Shown in pieces: positions 1 to 8,298 of a stretch of 64,000 nt of DNA; positions within the stretch are counted from its first letter, which is position 1, and each line of letters starts with the position of its first letter. Source of the DNA: Micromonospora sp. Llam0 (GTDB lineage Bacteria; Actinomycetota; Actinomycetes; Mycobacteriales; Micromonosporaceae); contig NZ_RJJY01000001.1 in the NCBI RefSeq assembly GCF_003751085.1, positions 5,208,001-5,272,000 on the forward strand, given 5' to 3'. The translations under genes and the position numbers were made by a program. The notes below the pieces were generated by a model. The model saw only the letters and a list, made by a program, of their open reading frames with translations. It was not told where the DNA came from and did not search any database.

Positions 1-454
1 TGGCTGCGATGTAGAAGGCTTCCGCGATCGTGCGCGGGATGTCGTCCGAGTCGGTAACCAGAAAACTGTGCTTGGTGATCGGCAGGGTGATGCCGCAAAT
101 GTCGGCTTCCTGGAAGGCGTCCGTCCCGATCACGCCGCTTGACACCTGACCGGTGATTGCCACCATCGGGACCGAGTCCATGTACGCGTCGGCGATCGGG
201 GTGACCAGGTTGGTGGCGCCGGGTCCACTGGTCGCCATGCAGACACCGACCTTGCCGGTGGCCTGGGCGTACCCTTCAGCGGCGTGGCCGGCACCCTGCT
301 CGTGCCGTACCAGGACGTGCCGGACCTTGGCCGAGTCGAAAAGTGGATCGTAGGCAGGGAGGATCTGACCACCCGGAATTCCGAAAACTGTGTCGACGCC
401 GACCTGCTCCAACGCCCTGACGAGGGCTTGAGCACCTGTCATCTGCTCGGTCAT
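1..454 (-). CDS. ilvB: Acetolactate synthase large subunit, N-terminal part (cut by window edge)
   Basis: Reading the minus strand from the ATG at 454 gives about 151 residues of the thiamine-diphosphate (ThDP) binding N-terminal domain of acetohydroxyacid synthase. This enzyme condenses pyruvate with pyruvate or 2-oxobutyrate in the first step of branched-chain amino acid synthesis. Visible family motifs are [16 protein letters not shown] near residue 24 and [15 protein letters not shown] near residue 50. Glu52 in the second motif matches the ThDP-activating glutamate. The C-terminal FAD and ThDP domains lie outside the window. A second in-frame ATG at 442 is possible, and no strong ribosome site separates the two. 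The island insertion in the upstream tRNA gene lies about 0.5 kb upstream and leaves this gene intact. Confidence 0.93.
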   Translation of the reverse strand, partial: MTEQMTGAQALVRALEQVGVDTVFGIPGGQILPAYDPLFDSAKVRHVLVRHEQGAGHAAEGYAQATGKVGVCMATSGPGATNLVTPIADAYMDSVPMVAITGQVSSGVIGTDAFQEADICGITLPITKHSFLVTDSDDIPRTIAEAFYIAA

Positions 455-942
455 TACTCGTTCCCGTTGACTGGGTTCGGTGGCTGGGTTTGTCTGCCGC
501 CGTGATCCAGCGCGGCAGGCGGCCCCGCCCACTCGCCGAATCCGGGCCGGCGTGCGGGATGTAGGGCTTTGTCCAGGCTGTGTGCCTAGAAAGCGCTACA
601 GATTATCCGCACTTCCCTGCAGCGTCGGGTGGCGACAGCGCGTCCGACAGCTCCGAGGGAACTCTGACTTCTCGTCAAAGCAGAGTGAGTCCGCTTGTGG
701 CGGCCAAGGCAGGCACCCGTTGCATCTACGGGAATGAGTATCCGAACTCTACCCTTCCGCCGCGTGACGACGCAAGCCCTGTGCCAGTCAGGAGCGAACA
801 GAGTCAGGTTCCGACCCGCCTACGGGCAGGCCTGCAGCGGACGCCGTCAGACCGCGTGGACGGGCTTGCAGCCGCACCCACCAGAGAATTCCCATGTAGC
901 CAGACGACGTCAGACACAAGGCTCACGACATAGTCAAGACTA
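455..942. other. Non-coding leader/upstream region of ilvB
   Basis: No convincing gene is seen in these 488 bases. All open frames are short and lack coding character. An inverted repeat CTGCCGC (494-500)/GCGGCAG (512-518) lies about 40 bases upstream of the ilvB start and could form a hairpin in the leader RNA. I searched the minus strand for a leader peptide rich in Leu, Ile and Val. I found only a weak candidate ending GLTLL near 660-710, so attenuation is not supported. The region is the original chromosomal sequence that followed tRNA-Ala before the island inserted. Confidence 0.5.
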
Positions 943-1017
943 CTTGAAAATGCCGCTGACCTGCGGTTTCGGGTGGAGCCGAGGGGACTCGAACCCCTGA
1001 CCCCCACACTGCCAGTG
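943..1017. repeat. Island attachment repeat, distal copy (tRNA-Ala 3' fragment)
   Basis: 74 of 75 bases match 10107-10181. Bases 974-1017 equal the 3' 44 nucleotides of tRNA-Ala(GGC), covering the T arm, the variable loop and the 3' half of the anticodon arm. Similarity stops abruptly at 1018. The fragment lacks the 5' half and cannot encode a tRNA. Confidence 0.85.
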
Positions 1018-2190
1018 AACTAGACGGCCTGTTGAGGTCTGTCTAGCGGTGCCGAATTGTGCCGGGCGTGCAGGTCAGCGGCAAGGTCAGAGTCCGCATC
1101 GCGCCGGCCTGCACTGGGGCTTGCCAGACCGTCCGTGAGACGGTCGTGAGATATCACGGCCATCCGAACCGGGAGGGGCGCTGGAGATCAACAACCAGCA
1201 CCCCTCCATCCAGCCAGAGACCTTGGATCTACCCCGACTTCCTCTCGCTCGCAGAGAAGCTCGGCAGTCTCGTGCTGTACCTCAAGCTCTTCGAGCCGGA
1301 ACACGACAACGCACCGCGAACCCGCCGGAGCATCCACTCAGGCACCGCAGCACCGCAGCACCGCAGCACCGTCGCTCGTGTCTCCGTCGCGTTCACCGCG
1401 AACGGCATTGTTCACCTCCGGGAACAGGAAGCGCCCTGGTACCGCGAGGGGCGGGACGGAGAGAACAGCGCATGCTCGCGGTTCCCGGGGCCCCACGCGG
1501 CAACCTCGACGACGGCCCGGAGCGACTCAGCGATGTGGAACGGGCACGGGTTGCCGACGAGTTGGCGAACAGGCTGCTGGCCATGCCGGAGCTCCGGGCC
1601 GCCACCCGGCCGCCAAGATGAGTGCCCGGCAGCGGGTAGCCGGGGTCTCGGTGCCGCCCGATACCCACGACTGGGTCCGCTTGGACGCAATTCGCGAGCT
1701 TGCGACCGGGCTGAGGTCCTGACTCAGGCGCAGCGCGCCCAGGTTATCGATCACCATCGAACTGCTGACCACTCCCGCGCGTATCAATGGTCGCAGGCGA
1801 ACGGGTTCAGCCCGCCGGCACACCGCCGGGACGAGCTGTACGCACGGTCGCAGCGCCTCCTCAAGGAAGCTAAACACCCACCGCCCTGCCGTACCAGCTG
1901 GTCGCACCGTTCCATCACGCTGTACGGGCAGGGGTTTCCAGGGCGTTACCGGCCGTTACCGTGACCGACGTTCCCTGGCTGAAGCTGGACCAAAGCGCCT
2001 CTCGCCTGCACCACCCCCGTCGAGGAACATCGATGTGAACGGAACGCGGAACAGCTCTGCGGCGCCCAACCCACAGTCGGAGAGAACAGCGGAGCACCGT
2101 GGTCACTCACCCGGACGAGCTGGGCTGGCTGTGCGAGGCCCTGCACCACCGCGCGGAGACCGAGGGCCCTGACGACGAACTGGAACCGCT
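1018..2190. other. Decayed island DNA without an intact gene
   Basis: The long plus-strand frame at 1059-1964 does not look like a protein: it has skewed composition and no domain. Short stretches in other frames keep coding character. Examples are ERLSDVERARVADELANRLL around 1517-1590 and PPDTHDWVRLDAIRELATGL around 1655-1720. They are in different frames, as expected for a frameshifted, decaying gene. A 16-base sequence at 2019-2034 recurs at 7315-7330 in the same island. I cannot name the original genes. Confidence 0.45.
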
Positions 2191-3455
2191 TTGACATCCT
2201 CTCCGCCCTGAAGCTGAAGGACGGAGATTCCCTCCACGCTGCGCGTGGAACACGCAGCGTCCGGGTGGGTTACCGCTTCACTGCGCGCCGCCGGGACAAG
2301 TCCCGGTCTTACGTGCGCTCGACGGTCGTTGAAGTCCGCCTGTCCGGCGGCCTTGATGTTGATGGCGGCGTTGATGTCCCGGTCGTGGTGACTGCCGCAC
2401 GGGCAGTCCCACTCCCGGACGTTCAACGCGATCTTCTCGTTGATCCGGCCGCAGTCGCAGCACATCCGGGTGGACGGGAGCCACCGGTCCACCCGGGCGA
2501 ACGCGCGCCCGTACCGCTTCCCCTTGTACTCCAGCATGCCGGTGAAGGCGGCCCAGCCCGCATCGTGCACGGACTTCGCCAGCCGAGTCCGGCCGAGACC
2601 AACAACGCACAGGTCCTCGACGTACACCGCTTGGTTCTCGCGGATGATCGCCGTGGACAGCTTGTGCTGCCAGTCCCGCCGGGTGTCGGCTACCCGCGCG
2701 TGAGCGCGGGCCACCTCGATCACGGCCTTCTTGCGGCGGTTGCTGCCCCTCTGCTTGCGTGAGAGTGCCTGCTGCAACCGCTTGAGCTTGCGGGCCGCGC
2801 GGCGCAGGAACTTCGGTGCGGTCACCTTCGTGCCGTCGGACATGACCGCGAAGTGGGTCAGGCCCAGATCGATGCCGATCTCGGAGTCGACCGGCGGCAG
2901 CGTCTCGTCCTCGCCGATCCGCACGACGAACGAGGCGAAGTACCGGCCCGCTGTGTCCTTGATCACGGTGACCGAGGTGGGATCCGACGGCAGGCCGCGC
3001 GACCAGCGCACCGGAACGTCGCCGATCCTCGGCAGCCGCAGGCGGCCGTTGTCACAGACCTTGAACCGGGAGTTCTCCGTGAACCGGATCGCCTGCCGGT
3101 TGTCCTTACGGGACCGGTACCGGGGCGGGGCCACCTTGCGGCCCCGGCGTTTGCCGGACAGCGAGTTGAACAAGTTGCGGTACGCGGTGTTCAGATCGGC
3201 GAGGGCCTGCTGCAACACCACGGCCGACACCTCACCCAGCCAGGCCCGGTCCTCGCTGGCCTTGGCCGCTGTGATGACCAACTTCGACAGGTCGCCGTCG
3301 GAGATGTACTTCTCGCCCGCCTCGCGGGCCTGCTGACGCAGCCTGAGTCCGTCGTTGAAAACCACCCGGGCACACCCGAACGCCTGCGCCAGCGCGGTGC
3401 GCTGGGCGGCGTCCGGGGTGATCCGGTAGTTGTAACGGAGCTGCACGGCCATCAC
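2103..3455 (-). CDS. tnpB: TnpB, RNA-guided nuclease of IS605-type element
   Basis: 450 residues, with a GTG start at 3455 and an ATG one codon later. The N-terminal helix-turn-helix/WED-like region is followed by a RuvC fold with the expected catalytic acids: Asp196 in GIDLGLTHFA, Glu280 in AVYVEDLCV and Asp360 in DRDINAAINI. A zinc ribbon (CCDC at 332-335, CPC at 351-353) is inserted before the last motif. In the family TnpB cuts DNA guided by an omega RNA from the transposon right end, helping the element persist. The reading frame runs through the right-end hairpin into flanking DNA, so the last 30 or so residues are probably not native. All catalytic residues are present, so activity is possible. 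Confidence 0.9.
   Translation of the reverse strand: MMAVQLRYNYRITPDAAQRTALAQAFGCARVVFNDGLRLRQQAREAGEKYISDGDLSKLVITAAKASEDRAWLGEVSAVVLQQALADLNTAYRNLFNSLSGKRRGRKVAPPRYRSRKDNRQAIRFTENSRFKVCDNGRLRLPRIGDVPVRWSRGLPSDPTSVTVIKDTAGRYFASFVVRIGEDETLPPVDSEIGIDLGLTHFAVMSDGTKVTAPKFLRRAARKLKRLQQALSRKQRGSNRRKKAVIEVARAHARVADTRRDWQHKLSTAIIRENQAVYVEDLCVVGLGRTRLAKSVHDAGWAAFTGMLEYKGKRYGRAFARVDRWLPSTRMCCDCGRINEKIALNVREWDCPCGSHHDRDINAAINIKAAGQADFNDRRAHVRPGLVPAARSEAVTHPDAACSTRSVEGISVLQLQGGEDVKAVPVRRQGPRSPRGGAGPRTASPARPGE
2195..2300 (-). ncRNA. Candidate omega RNA (reRNA) scaffold 3' end at the element right end
   Basis: In this family the guide RNA overlaps the 3' end of tnpB, and its guide is the sequence just outside the right end. 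Here the tnpB-sense RNA can form the stem CUCCGUCC/GGGCGGAG (2226-2219 with 2208-2201), with one U-G wobble, close to the estimated end. The guide would be read from about 2190 downward. The 5' boundary is a guess and transcription is not shown. Confidence 0.4.
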
Positions 3456-3471
3456 TGTATCATGTTGGTTT

Positions 3472-3942
3472 ATGGTCGAACTTCAAGGCGTCCGCACCGG
3501 CAGGCACTGCACCTTCGCGATGCATGTCCACTTGGTTTTCGTGACGAAGTTCCGACACAACGTGTTCGCCGACCGGCACCTGACCCGGATGGAGGCGATC
3601 ATGCGAGACGTGTGCGCCGACTTCGAGGCCGAACTGGTCGAGTTCAACGGCGAGAACAACCACGTCCACCTGCTGGTCAACTTCCCGCCCAAGGTCGCCG
3701 TGGCCAGGCTGGTCAACAGCCTCAAAGGGGTCTCCTCGCGCCGCCTCCGGCAGGAGTTCCCCGACCTGGTGCGCCACTACTACCGGGCCAACAAACTCTG
3801 GTCCGGCTCGTACTTCGCCGGGTCTGTCGGCGGCGCACCCTTGAGCGTCATCAAGCAGTACATCGAGCAGCAGAACCGTCCCGGTCAAGGCACTGCTCGG
3901 GCCTGGCGGCCCTCCCAGCGCGGGCCTTCACCCCCGGCCTGA
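3472..3942 (+). CDS. tnpA: TnpA, Y1 HUH single-strand transposase
   Basis: 156 residues, the usual size for IS200/IS605 TnpA. The HUH metal site is in NNHVHLLVNFP (His64 and His66), and the catalytic tyrosine is Tyr130 in IKQYIEQQ. The conserved stretch around YYRANKLWSGSYFAGS is also present. The enzyme cuts and rejoins single-stranded ends recognised as hairpins. The last 20 residues, after the Tyr helix, run into the left-end hairpin, and the stop codon is inside the stem (3940-3942). The start at 3472 is 16 bases from the divergent tnpB start, so promoters overlap. The protein appears complete. Confidence 0.9.
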   Translation: MVELQGVRTGRHCTFAMHVHLVFVTKFRHNVFADRHLTRMEAIMRDVCADFEAELVEFNGENNHVHLLVNFPPKVAVARLVNSLKGVSSRRLRQEFPDLVRHYYRANKLWSGSYFAGSVGGAPLSVIKQYIEQQNRPGQGTARAWRPSQRGPSPPA

Positions 3943-4041
3943 AGGCCGGAGCACTGGCCCGCATTCCGGTAGCCAGTGCTGGGCCTGTACTCCTTCTCGG
4001 GTGTGGGCGGAGGCCCACGGTTCGGCCTTCACGCACGTCGA

Positions 4042-4072
4042 GAGCCCTCGCCGGTGCACGCGGCGAGGGCTC
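4042..4072 (+). terminator. Hairpin terminator between the IS element and the DGQHR gene
   Basis: A 12-bp perfect stem, GAGCCCTCGCCG (4042-4053) with CGGCGAGGGCTC (4061-4072), encloses a 7-base loop and is followed by TTTC on the plus strand. It lies just past the 3' end of the minus-strand DGQHR gene and may stop transcription from both sides. Confidence 0.6.
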
Positions 4073-4095
4073 TTTCTGGATGATCCGTACGGGTG

Positions 4096-5328
4096 TCAGC
4101 TGGTTAGCCAGACGGGCTTGTCGAGGGCCCACTTGACCATAGTGTCGCGGAGGGTCTTGAGGTCCTGGCGGCGGCTGCGGGGCGAGAGGGACCCAACGGT
4201 GAAGACGTTGTCGGGGACGTGCTCGACCCAGATGCTGGCGGCTGTGAGCGGGCCAGCCATCGACGGGGCGAGCTGCGCGAAGAACTCGGTGACATCCTCG
4301 TCCTCGAATGCCTGGCGGTCGGTGAGTTCGGCGTAGACCCCAGCGAGCATCCGCAGCATGACGGTAGAGCCGAGCAGGTTGCTCGTGCGCAGATCCTGCG
4401 GGAGAACAGTGCCGTCGGCGACGGCCTCCAGCACGGGAAAGGCGCCGAGCAATACGTCGAGGAAGTTGTTGGTCTTCTCCACCAGTTCGCCCTCGTCGAG
4501 TTCATCCTCAAGGCGGCGGCCGACGCGGCCGTCGATGCCGACGGCGATGGTGCGGATGATCTCGGCGACCTGCTTGGCGCCGACGATGTTGGGGTTGCCG
4601 CCGCCCATGCGGTCCTGTTCGAGGTCGACGCGGTCCTTGAACAGCGCGTGCTTCATGACCCCGTCCAAGGCGCGGTTGACGACCTTGCGGCTGTCGAAGC
4701 GGGCCTTGACCGAGGAGGTGATGCCCAGGGCGTTCTCTGCGATGTCGAAGAACATCTGCTTGTAGGCGGTCTGGTCATCCTCGATGAAGATTTGCAGCGA
4801 GGTGCGGTCTCGAGACAGCCGGGCGCGCTGGTCGGTGAGCTTGTCGATCTTGGTCTGGAAGTTGTCGAGGACGGCCTGGACCTCGCCGTTCTTCTTGGCT
4901 GTGGCGAGCATGCTGCGGGACTTCTCCAGGTCGGCGGCGATGCCGCGGATCGCAAGGTGGATGCCGAGGGTGCGGTGCTGCCCGTCGAGAATCCGCAGGT
5001 CGGTTCGGGCGTCGGTCGGGAAGGAGATGATCCCGAACTGGGTGCCGGCGACCTCCTCCTTCACCTCGAACTCAAAGATGTCGGGCGCCCGCAGTACGAG
5101 CGCCGGCGCCACCCAGTCGGGGGTCGCCCGGATGTAGTCGCCGAAGTCGCGAGCGTGGGTTTCCTTCACCTTGCGGTTGCCCTCGGTCGGGTTGTTTGGG
5201 TCCGGCGCCGGCAGCAGGTCGGCGATCTGGGTCAGGGACAGATCGAGGGAAAAGACGGTGCGCCCACCCTGCTGGTAGCGGGTGGCGTAGAAGCGGATGT
5301 TCGGGTCGTAGCCGGTGGGCACGGACAC
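4096..5328 (-). CDS. DGQHR-domain protein, DndB-like, orphan
   Basis: 410 residues, with a GTG start at 5328 preceded by AAGGAG. The signature ILDGQHRTLG is at residues 113-122, the hallmark of the DGQHR superfamily. That superfamily includes DndB, the regulator of DNA phosphorothioation, and many uncharacterised proteins of mobile islands. A long helical segment with a coiled-coil look spans about residues 130-180. The family fold is ParB/sulfiredoxin-like. No dndA, C, D, E or dptFGH genes are present, so phosphorothioate regulation cannot be claimed. The gene sits alone between an IS element and an AT-rich 5' region. It is intact, unlike many of its island neighbours, which suggests selection. 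Confidence 0.75.
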   Translation of the reverse strand: MSVPTGYDPNIRFYATRYQQGGRTVFSLDLSLTQIADLLPAPDPNNPTEGNRKVKETHARDFGDYIRATPDWVAPALVLRAPDIFEFEVKEEVAGTQFGIISFPTDARTDLRILDGQHRTLGIHLAIRGIAADLEKSRSMLATAKKNGEVQAVLDNFQTKIDKLTDQRARLSRDRTSLQIFIEDDQTAYKQMFFDIAENALGITSSVKARFDSRKVVNRALDGVMKHALFKDRVDLEQDRMGGGNPNIVGAKQVAEIIRTIAVGIDGRVGRRLEDELDEGELVEKTNNFLDVLLGAFPVLEAVADGTVLPQDLRTSNLLGSTVMLRMLAGVYAELTDRQAFEDEDVTEFFAQLAPSMAGPLTAASIWVEHVPDNVFTVGSLSPRSRRQDLKTLRDTMVKWALDKPVWLTS

Positions 5329-5708
5329 CTGGGGCTCCTTAGCGGTTTAACTAGCTCGTCTGCTTCTAGAGTAGCAGATTAAAATCTTAACGCAAGAAAT
5401 AGACCACTAACCGCCTCAACAACTTGCTATGAGCTGAGGTGGAGCGCCAACCCGGCTTGCGGCTCCCGTGAACTTATGACCGGCGACAAAGATCAGCCAG
5501 CAATGACATCGAAGAGTGTTGCGCCGATGACGTAGCGTGCGACAGGTTGGCCTTCCGGCCTGCCGCCGGGATCGTGCGTCCTGATCGGAGTAGTGCGGTG
5601 AGAAAGCGGAACACAAAACGGCAGCGGCGTGAGCCTGTCCGCCGGCCCATCCCTTAGGCCAGGCTGACCGCGCCACCACCACGGCCCCCGTTCGATCCTG
5701 ACTCGCCT
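5329..5708. promoter_or_regulatory. AT-rich promoter region with inverted repeat upstream of the DGQHR gene
   Basis: No gene is seen here. Bases 5340-5400 are strikingly AT-rich for this genome. They contain an inverted repeat TCTGCT (5359-5364) and AGCAGA (5373-5378) around TCTAGAGT, about 30 bases upstream of the GTG of the DGQHR gene. This would suit an operator or promoter for that gene. The rest, to 5708, is featureless sequence before the next plus-strand gene. Confidence 0.4.
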
Positions 5709-6452
5709 GTGCTGCCCTTGGACGCGGGCAGCCCTATGCTCGGCTCGCTGGTGAACGGCCCGATCGAGGCGTTGCCGCTGTACGCCGTCCTGACGGCCGT
5801 CCACCTCGAACTCAGCGGCAAAGCCGTCAACGCCTGCCTGCCCGTCTGCTACCAGATCGTCGGAGCGCTGCGGCACCTCGGCTTCGCCGCCGAGATGATG
5901 GCCGCGTACGTAGAAGTCGCCAGCGCCGGCCAGCCCTACGGCGGCATCGGCGTGAACGGCAAGGCCACCGTCTACCCGGACGGGACCACCAACGGGCACA
6001 TGGTTGTGTGGGCCGACAGCTTCAACCGGCTCGTCGACGCGACCGTTGCCCAGCACCCCGAGCTCAACCGGGCCGTCCATCAGGGCAGCCTGAACCAGAG
6101 CGCTCCGCTCGTACTCCCGGTCGGCGAACGCGACGTGCTGATGCAGGGCGCAATCGGCGCGATCCGCGCCCCGTACCAGCTGGCTTACCTAGCACTTCCC
6201 CACTACACCAGTGTCTTCGACGGCTGGATCGCGCAGTACCGCGAGCCCTTGGACTACGGGGCGTTGAGCATGGCGCACCGCGGTCTGTACGCGCTGCAGG
6301 CCACCGGGAAGATGCGCAACGTCCGGCAGCTGGCGCACCTGTACCCGCATCTGGGGCGGCTGTTGGACGGCGTCGACCAGTTGCCCGAATTGGCGGAACC
6401 GCCGGCCTCCGTCGCACGGCTGCAGGCGATCGGTCAGCACCCGCGTCCGTGA
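5709..6452 (+). CDS. Conserved protein of unknown function with possible Cys-His-Asp (transglutaminase/NAT-like) triad
   Basis: 247 residues from a GTG start. I do not recognise a named family. The order of conserved-looking residues resembles the papain-like fold of transglutaminases and arylamine N-acetyltransferases. A Cys (Cys43 or Cys47, in NACLPVCYQIVGALRHLGF) heads a helix. It is followed by a strand with GHMVVW (His97) and then NRLVDATVAQ (Asp110), the usual Cys, His, Asp order and spacing. No signal peptide or membrane segment is seen. It lies alone in the island, reading away from the DGQHR gene. The enzyme assignment is an inference from motif order only. Confidence 0.6.
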   Translation: MLPLDAGSPMLGSLVNGPIEALPLYAVLTAVHLELSGKAVNACLPVCYQIVGALRHLGFAAEMMAAYVEVASAGQPYGGIGVNGKATVYPDGTTNGHMVVWADSFNRLVDATVAQHPELNRAVHQGSLNQSAPLVLPVGERDVLMQGAIGAIRAPYQLAYLALPHYTSVFDGWIAQYREPLDYGALSMAHRGLYALQATGKMRNVRQLAHLYPHLGRLLDGVDQLPELAEPPASVARLQAIGQHPRP

Positions 6453-7549
6453 CCAGCATCCTACATCGGCCGGGGGATGCCTGTGGCGTCCAGCCGGTCG
6501 GCGTAGATCCGGTACGCCTTGCGCCCGGCCGAGGACGCGCCGTCGGCACCGAGCACGGCCGCGCCTGGTTGACCTCGGCCGGCAAGAGGGCAGCCAATGG
6601 TCTGGTCCCCTGCGGGGCTGCGGGGTGACCTGTCCCCGCCGACCGGCCGGAATACCTCAGCCGGTCCCAGCCGCCGAGGCGGGACGTGACGGGCGGCCGG
6701 TACGGGTCGACCAACTGCCGGCCGGCAGAGACCGTCCGATGAGCCAGAGCTGGTGCTGCCAGAGCCGGCCGCCGCGCCACGGACAAACGTCGCGTCCGTC
6801 GCACCGATGGTGTTCCCCAACCCCACCGACCGGCTGCCTCGTCACCACGACGGTGCCCGCCGGCCGCGACGAGGAAACACACCAGTAGGATGCCCGACTG
6901 GATCAACACGGGCATCAGCGGCATACCGCATCCGTCGAGCGGCACGAACAACTCAGCGTCAACCTACTGGTCGGTGTTCTGCCCGAGGGTCTGCACAGCG
7001 TTGGGCCCCGGGTGGCTGACGGTGGCTACGGTCGGGTGTTCGTAGTCGAAGTCCAACTCAACGAAGTCCCGCTCGACAGCGTCGGGCAGCTCGTTGTCGG
7101 CAACGATCAATTGCAGTTCCCAGGTAGCGCCGTCGCGAGGTCGTGCAGCCGGCGGTAAAGGGCGACGACGATTCCGGTGGGGATGCAAGCCAGGGCCAAC
7201 TTGACACCCCCATTCCAGACCGACTGTGCGAGCGAGGAGTTACCAGGCGTTATCACGACCGGCGCCCCCTGCCGGAAGCCTGGAACCGAGACTCTTCGCC
7301 GCCACCACCCTCTTGTCGAGGAACATCGATACGGGCGCTTCGTTGCAGCGCGTCTGTTACGCACCGTGACGCTCGGATCGCGGCAGATCCGGGTGCCTGA
7401 TCTTGGCGAGCCGTCTGGCAGGCAGTAAGGCACCGCCGATGGCTCGGCTGGGCGGCTGCGTTCTGGGTCATCAGCCGATCGGACGACCGAAGGCGGTGAT
7501 CGGCTATTTCCATGGGCGGCAGACACCCTACGACGTCTAGGAAGGAGGC
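6453..7549. other. Island region with gene relics only
   Basis: No intact gene is seen in about 1.1 kb. The minus-strand frame at 6461-6826 ends in a protein-like tail (RKAYRIYADRLDATGIPRP), and the one at 7107-7300 includes a hydrophobic stretch (VKLALACIPTGIVVAL), but neither forms a full gene. The clearest relic is annotated separately at 6964-7146. A second copy of a 16-base island repeat is at 7315-7330. Confidence 0.4.
6964..7146 (-). pseudogene. C-terminal fragment of an unidentified protein
   Basis: About 60 residues in one frame have strong coding character and end at a stop codon at 6964. They include WELQLIVADNELPDAVERDF followed by an acidic and aromatic stretch and HPGPNAVQTLG. 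The style resembles the C-terminus of large SMC/AAA-type island ATPases, but I cannot confirm that. Sequence upstream on the same strand does not continue the protein in any frame, so the gene was truncated or rearranged. Confidence 0.45.
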
Positions 7550-8269
7550 ATGACCAACGAGCGGACCGTTCCCCTGCTGCCGTGCGCATCCATCGACGAC
7601 ATCGAAACCTTCTACGAAGTTCTCGGTTTCCACACGACGTACAAGCAACGCAAGCCCAACCCGTGTGTGTCGGTGCAGCGGGAAGACCTGCATCTACAGT
7701 TCTTCGAGATCGCCGGATTTGACCCGGAGCAGTCCTATGGCTCCTGTCTCGTCATCACGGCGGACATCGAGGGACTACACCGAGCATTCGCAGCAGGCAT
7801 GCGCATCGCATACGGCAAGGTGCTGGTGTCCGGAACGCCGCGGATGACCCGGCCCAGGGCGCGGAAGAACGCCGACGGGTTGGGCGGGTTCAGCGTCATC
7901 GACCCGGGCGGCAACTGGATCCGCGTCTTTCGGGACGTCGCCACCGCGCCCATTCTGGCCGCCACGCCTGCCGGGCGGCTGGCCAAGGCCCTGGCGAATG
8001 CTGTCGTGCAGGCCGATTCCAGGGGAAGCGTCGGACAGGCCGTTCGGATTCTCGACAGCGCGTTGGCCCGCCCACAAGCTGACGACGATCCGGTCGAGCA
8101 GGTAGAGGTCCTGGTCTACCGCGCCGAACTGGCGATGGTGCTGCACGATTTAAGAACTGCGGCCGAGATGCTGGCCCGTGTCCAGTCCGTCACGCTCACG
8201 GAAGACGAATCCGAAAGGACGGCACCCGCCTTCGACAACGCCGCCGAACTCGCAGCGGCACTGCGGTGA
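7550..8269 (+). CDS. VOC (glyoxalase/bleomycin-resistance-like) family protein with helical C-terminal extension
   Basis: 239 residues. The start is fixed by a very strong ribosome site (GGAAGGAGG) 1 base before the ATG at 7550. Residues 1-130 fit one vicinal-oxygen-chelate domain: SIDDIETFYEVLGFHTTYKQ at the start and GGFSVIDPGGNWIRVFRD at the end. This is the pattern of bleomycin-binding and dioxygenase-like proteins. The usual metal ligands are not all evident, so it may be a binding protein rather than an enzyme. Residues 135-239 are helical and TPR-like, an uncommon fusion. The island IS5-type element inserted just downstream without damaging it. Confidence 0.75.
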   Translation: MTNERTVPLLPCASIDDIETFYEVLGFHTTYKQRKPNPCVSVQREDLHLQFFEIAGFDPEQSYGSCLVITADIEGLHRAFAAGMRIAYGKVLVSGTPRMTRPRARKNADGLGGFSVIDPGGNWIRVFRDVATAPILAATPAGRLAKALANAVVQADSRGSVGQAVRILDSALARPQADDDPVEQVEVLVYRAELAMVLHDLRTAAEMLARVQSVTLTEDESERTAPAFDNAAELAAALR

Positions 8270-8298
8270 CTCACCATACGAACGCCTCCCTCATCTCG

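Larger units (their letters stand above)
2191..3960. mobile_element. IS200/IS605-family element, IS605 arrangement (divergent tnpA and tnpB)
   Basis: A Y1 HUH transposase gene (plus strand) and a tnpB gene (minus strand) diverge from a 16-base gap, the layout of IS605. Both ends carry subterminal hairpins typical of this family. The one at the tnpA side has an 8-bp perfect stem, 3923-3930 with 3940-3947. The one at the tnpB side pairs 2201-2208 with 2219-2226 in the tnpB-sense RNA, followed by GGATGTCAAA. The family has no inverted terminal repeats or target duplications, so exact ends are estimated from the hairpins. Confidence 0.7.

Noticed and set aside
494..518. ilvB leader hairpin as transcription attenuator
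   Set aside because: The stem is only 7 bp, has no T tract, and no leader peptide rich in branched-chain codons was found.
974..1017. A second tRNA-Ala gene
   Set aside because: Only the 3' 44 bases are present and the 5' half is replaced by unrelated DNA, so it cannot fold; it is the att duplicate.
1059..1964. A 301-codon frame in the island
   Set aside because: No ribosome site, skewed composition and no recognisable domain; better explained as open by chance over relics in other frames.
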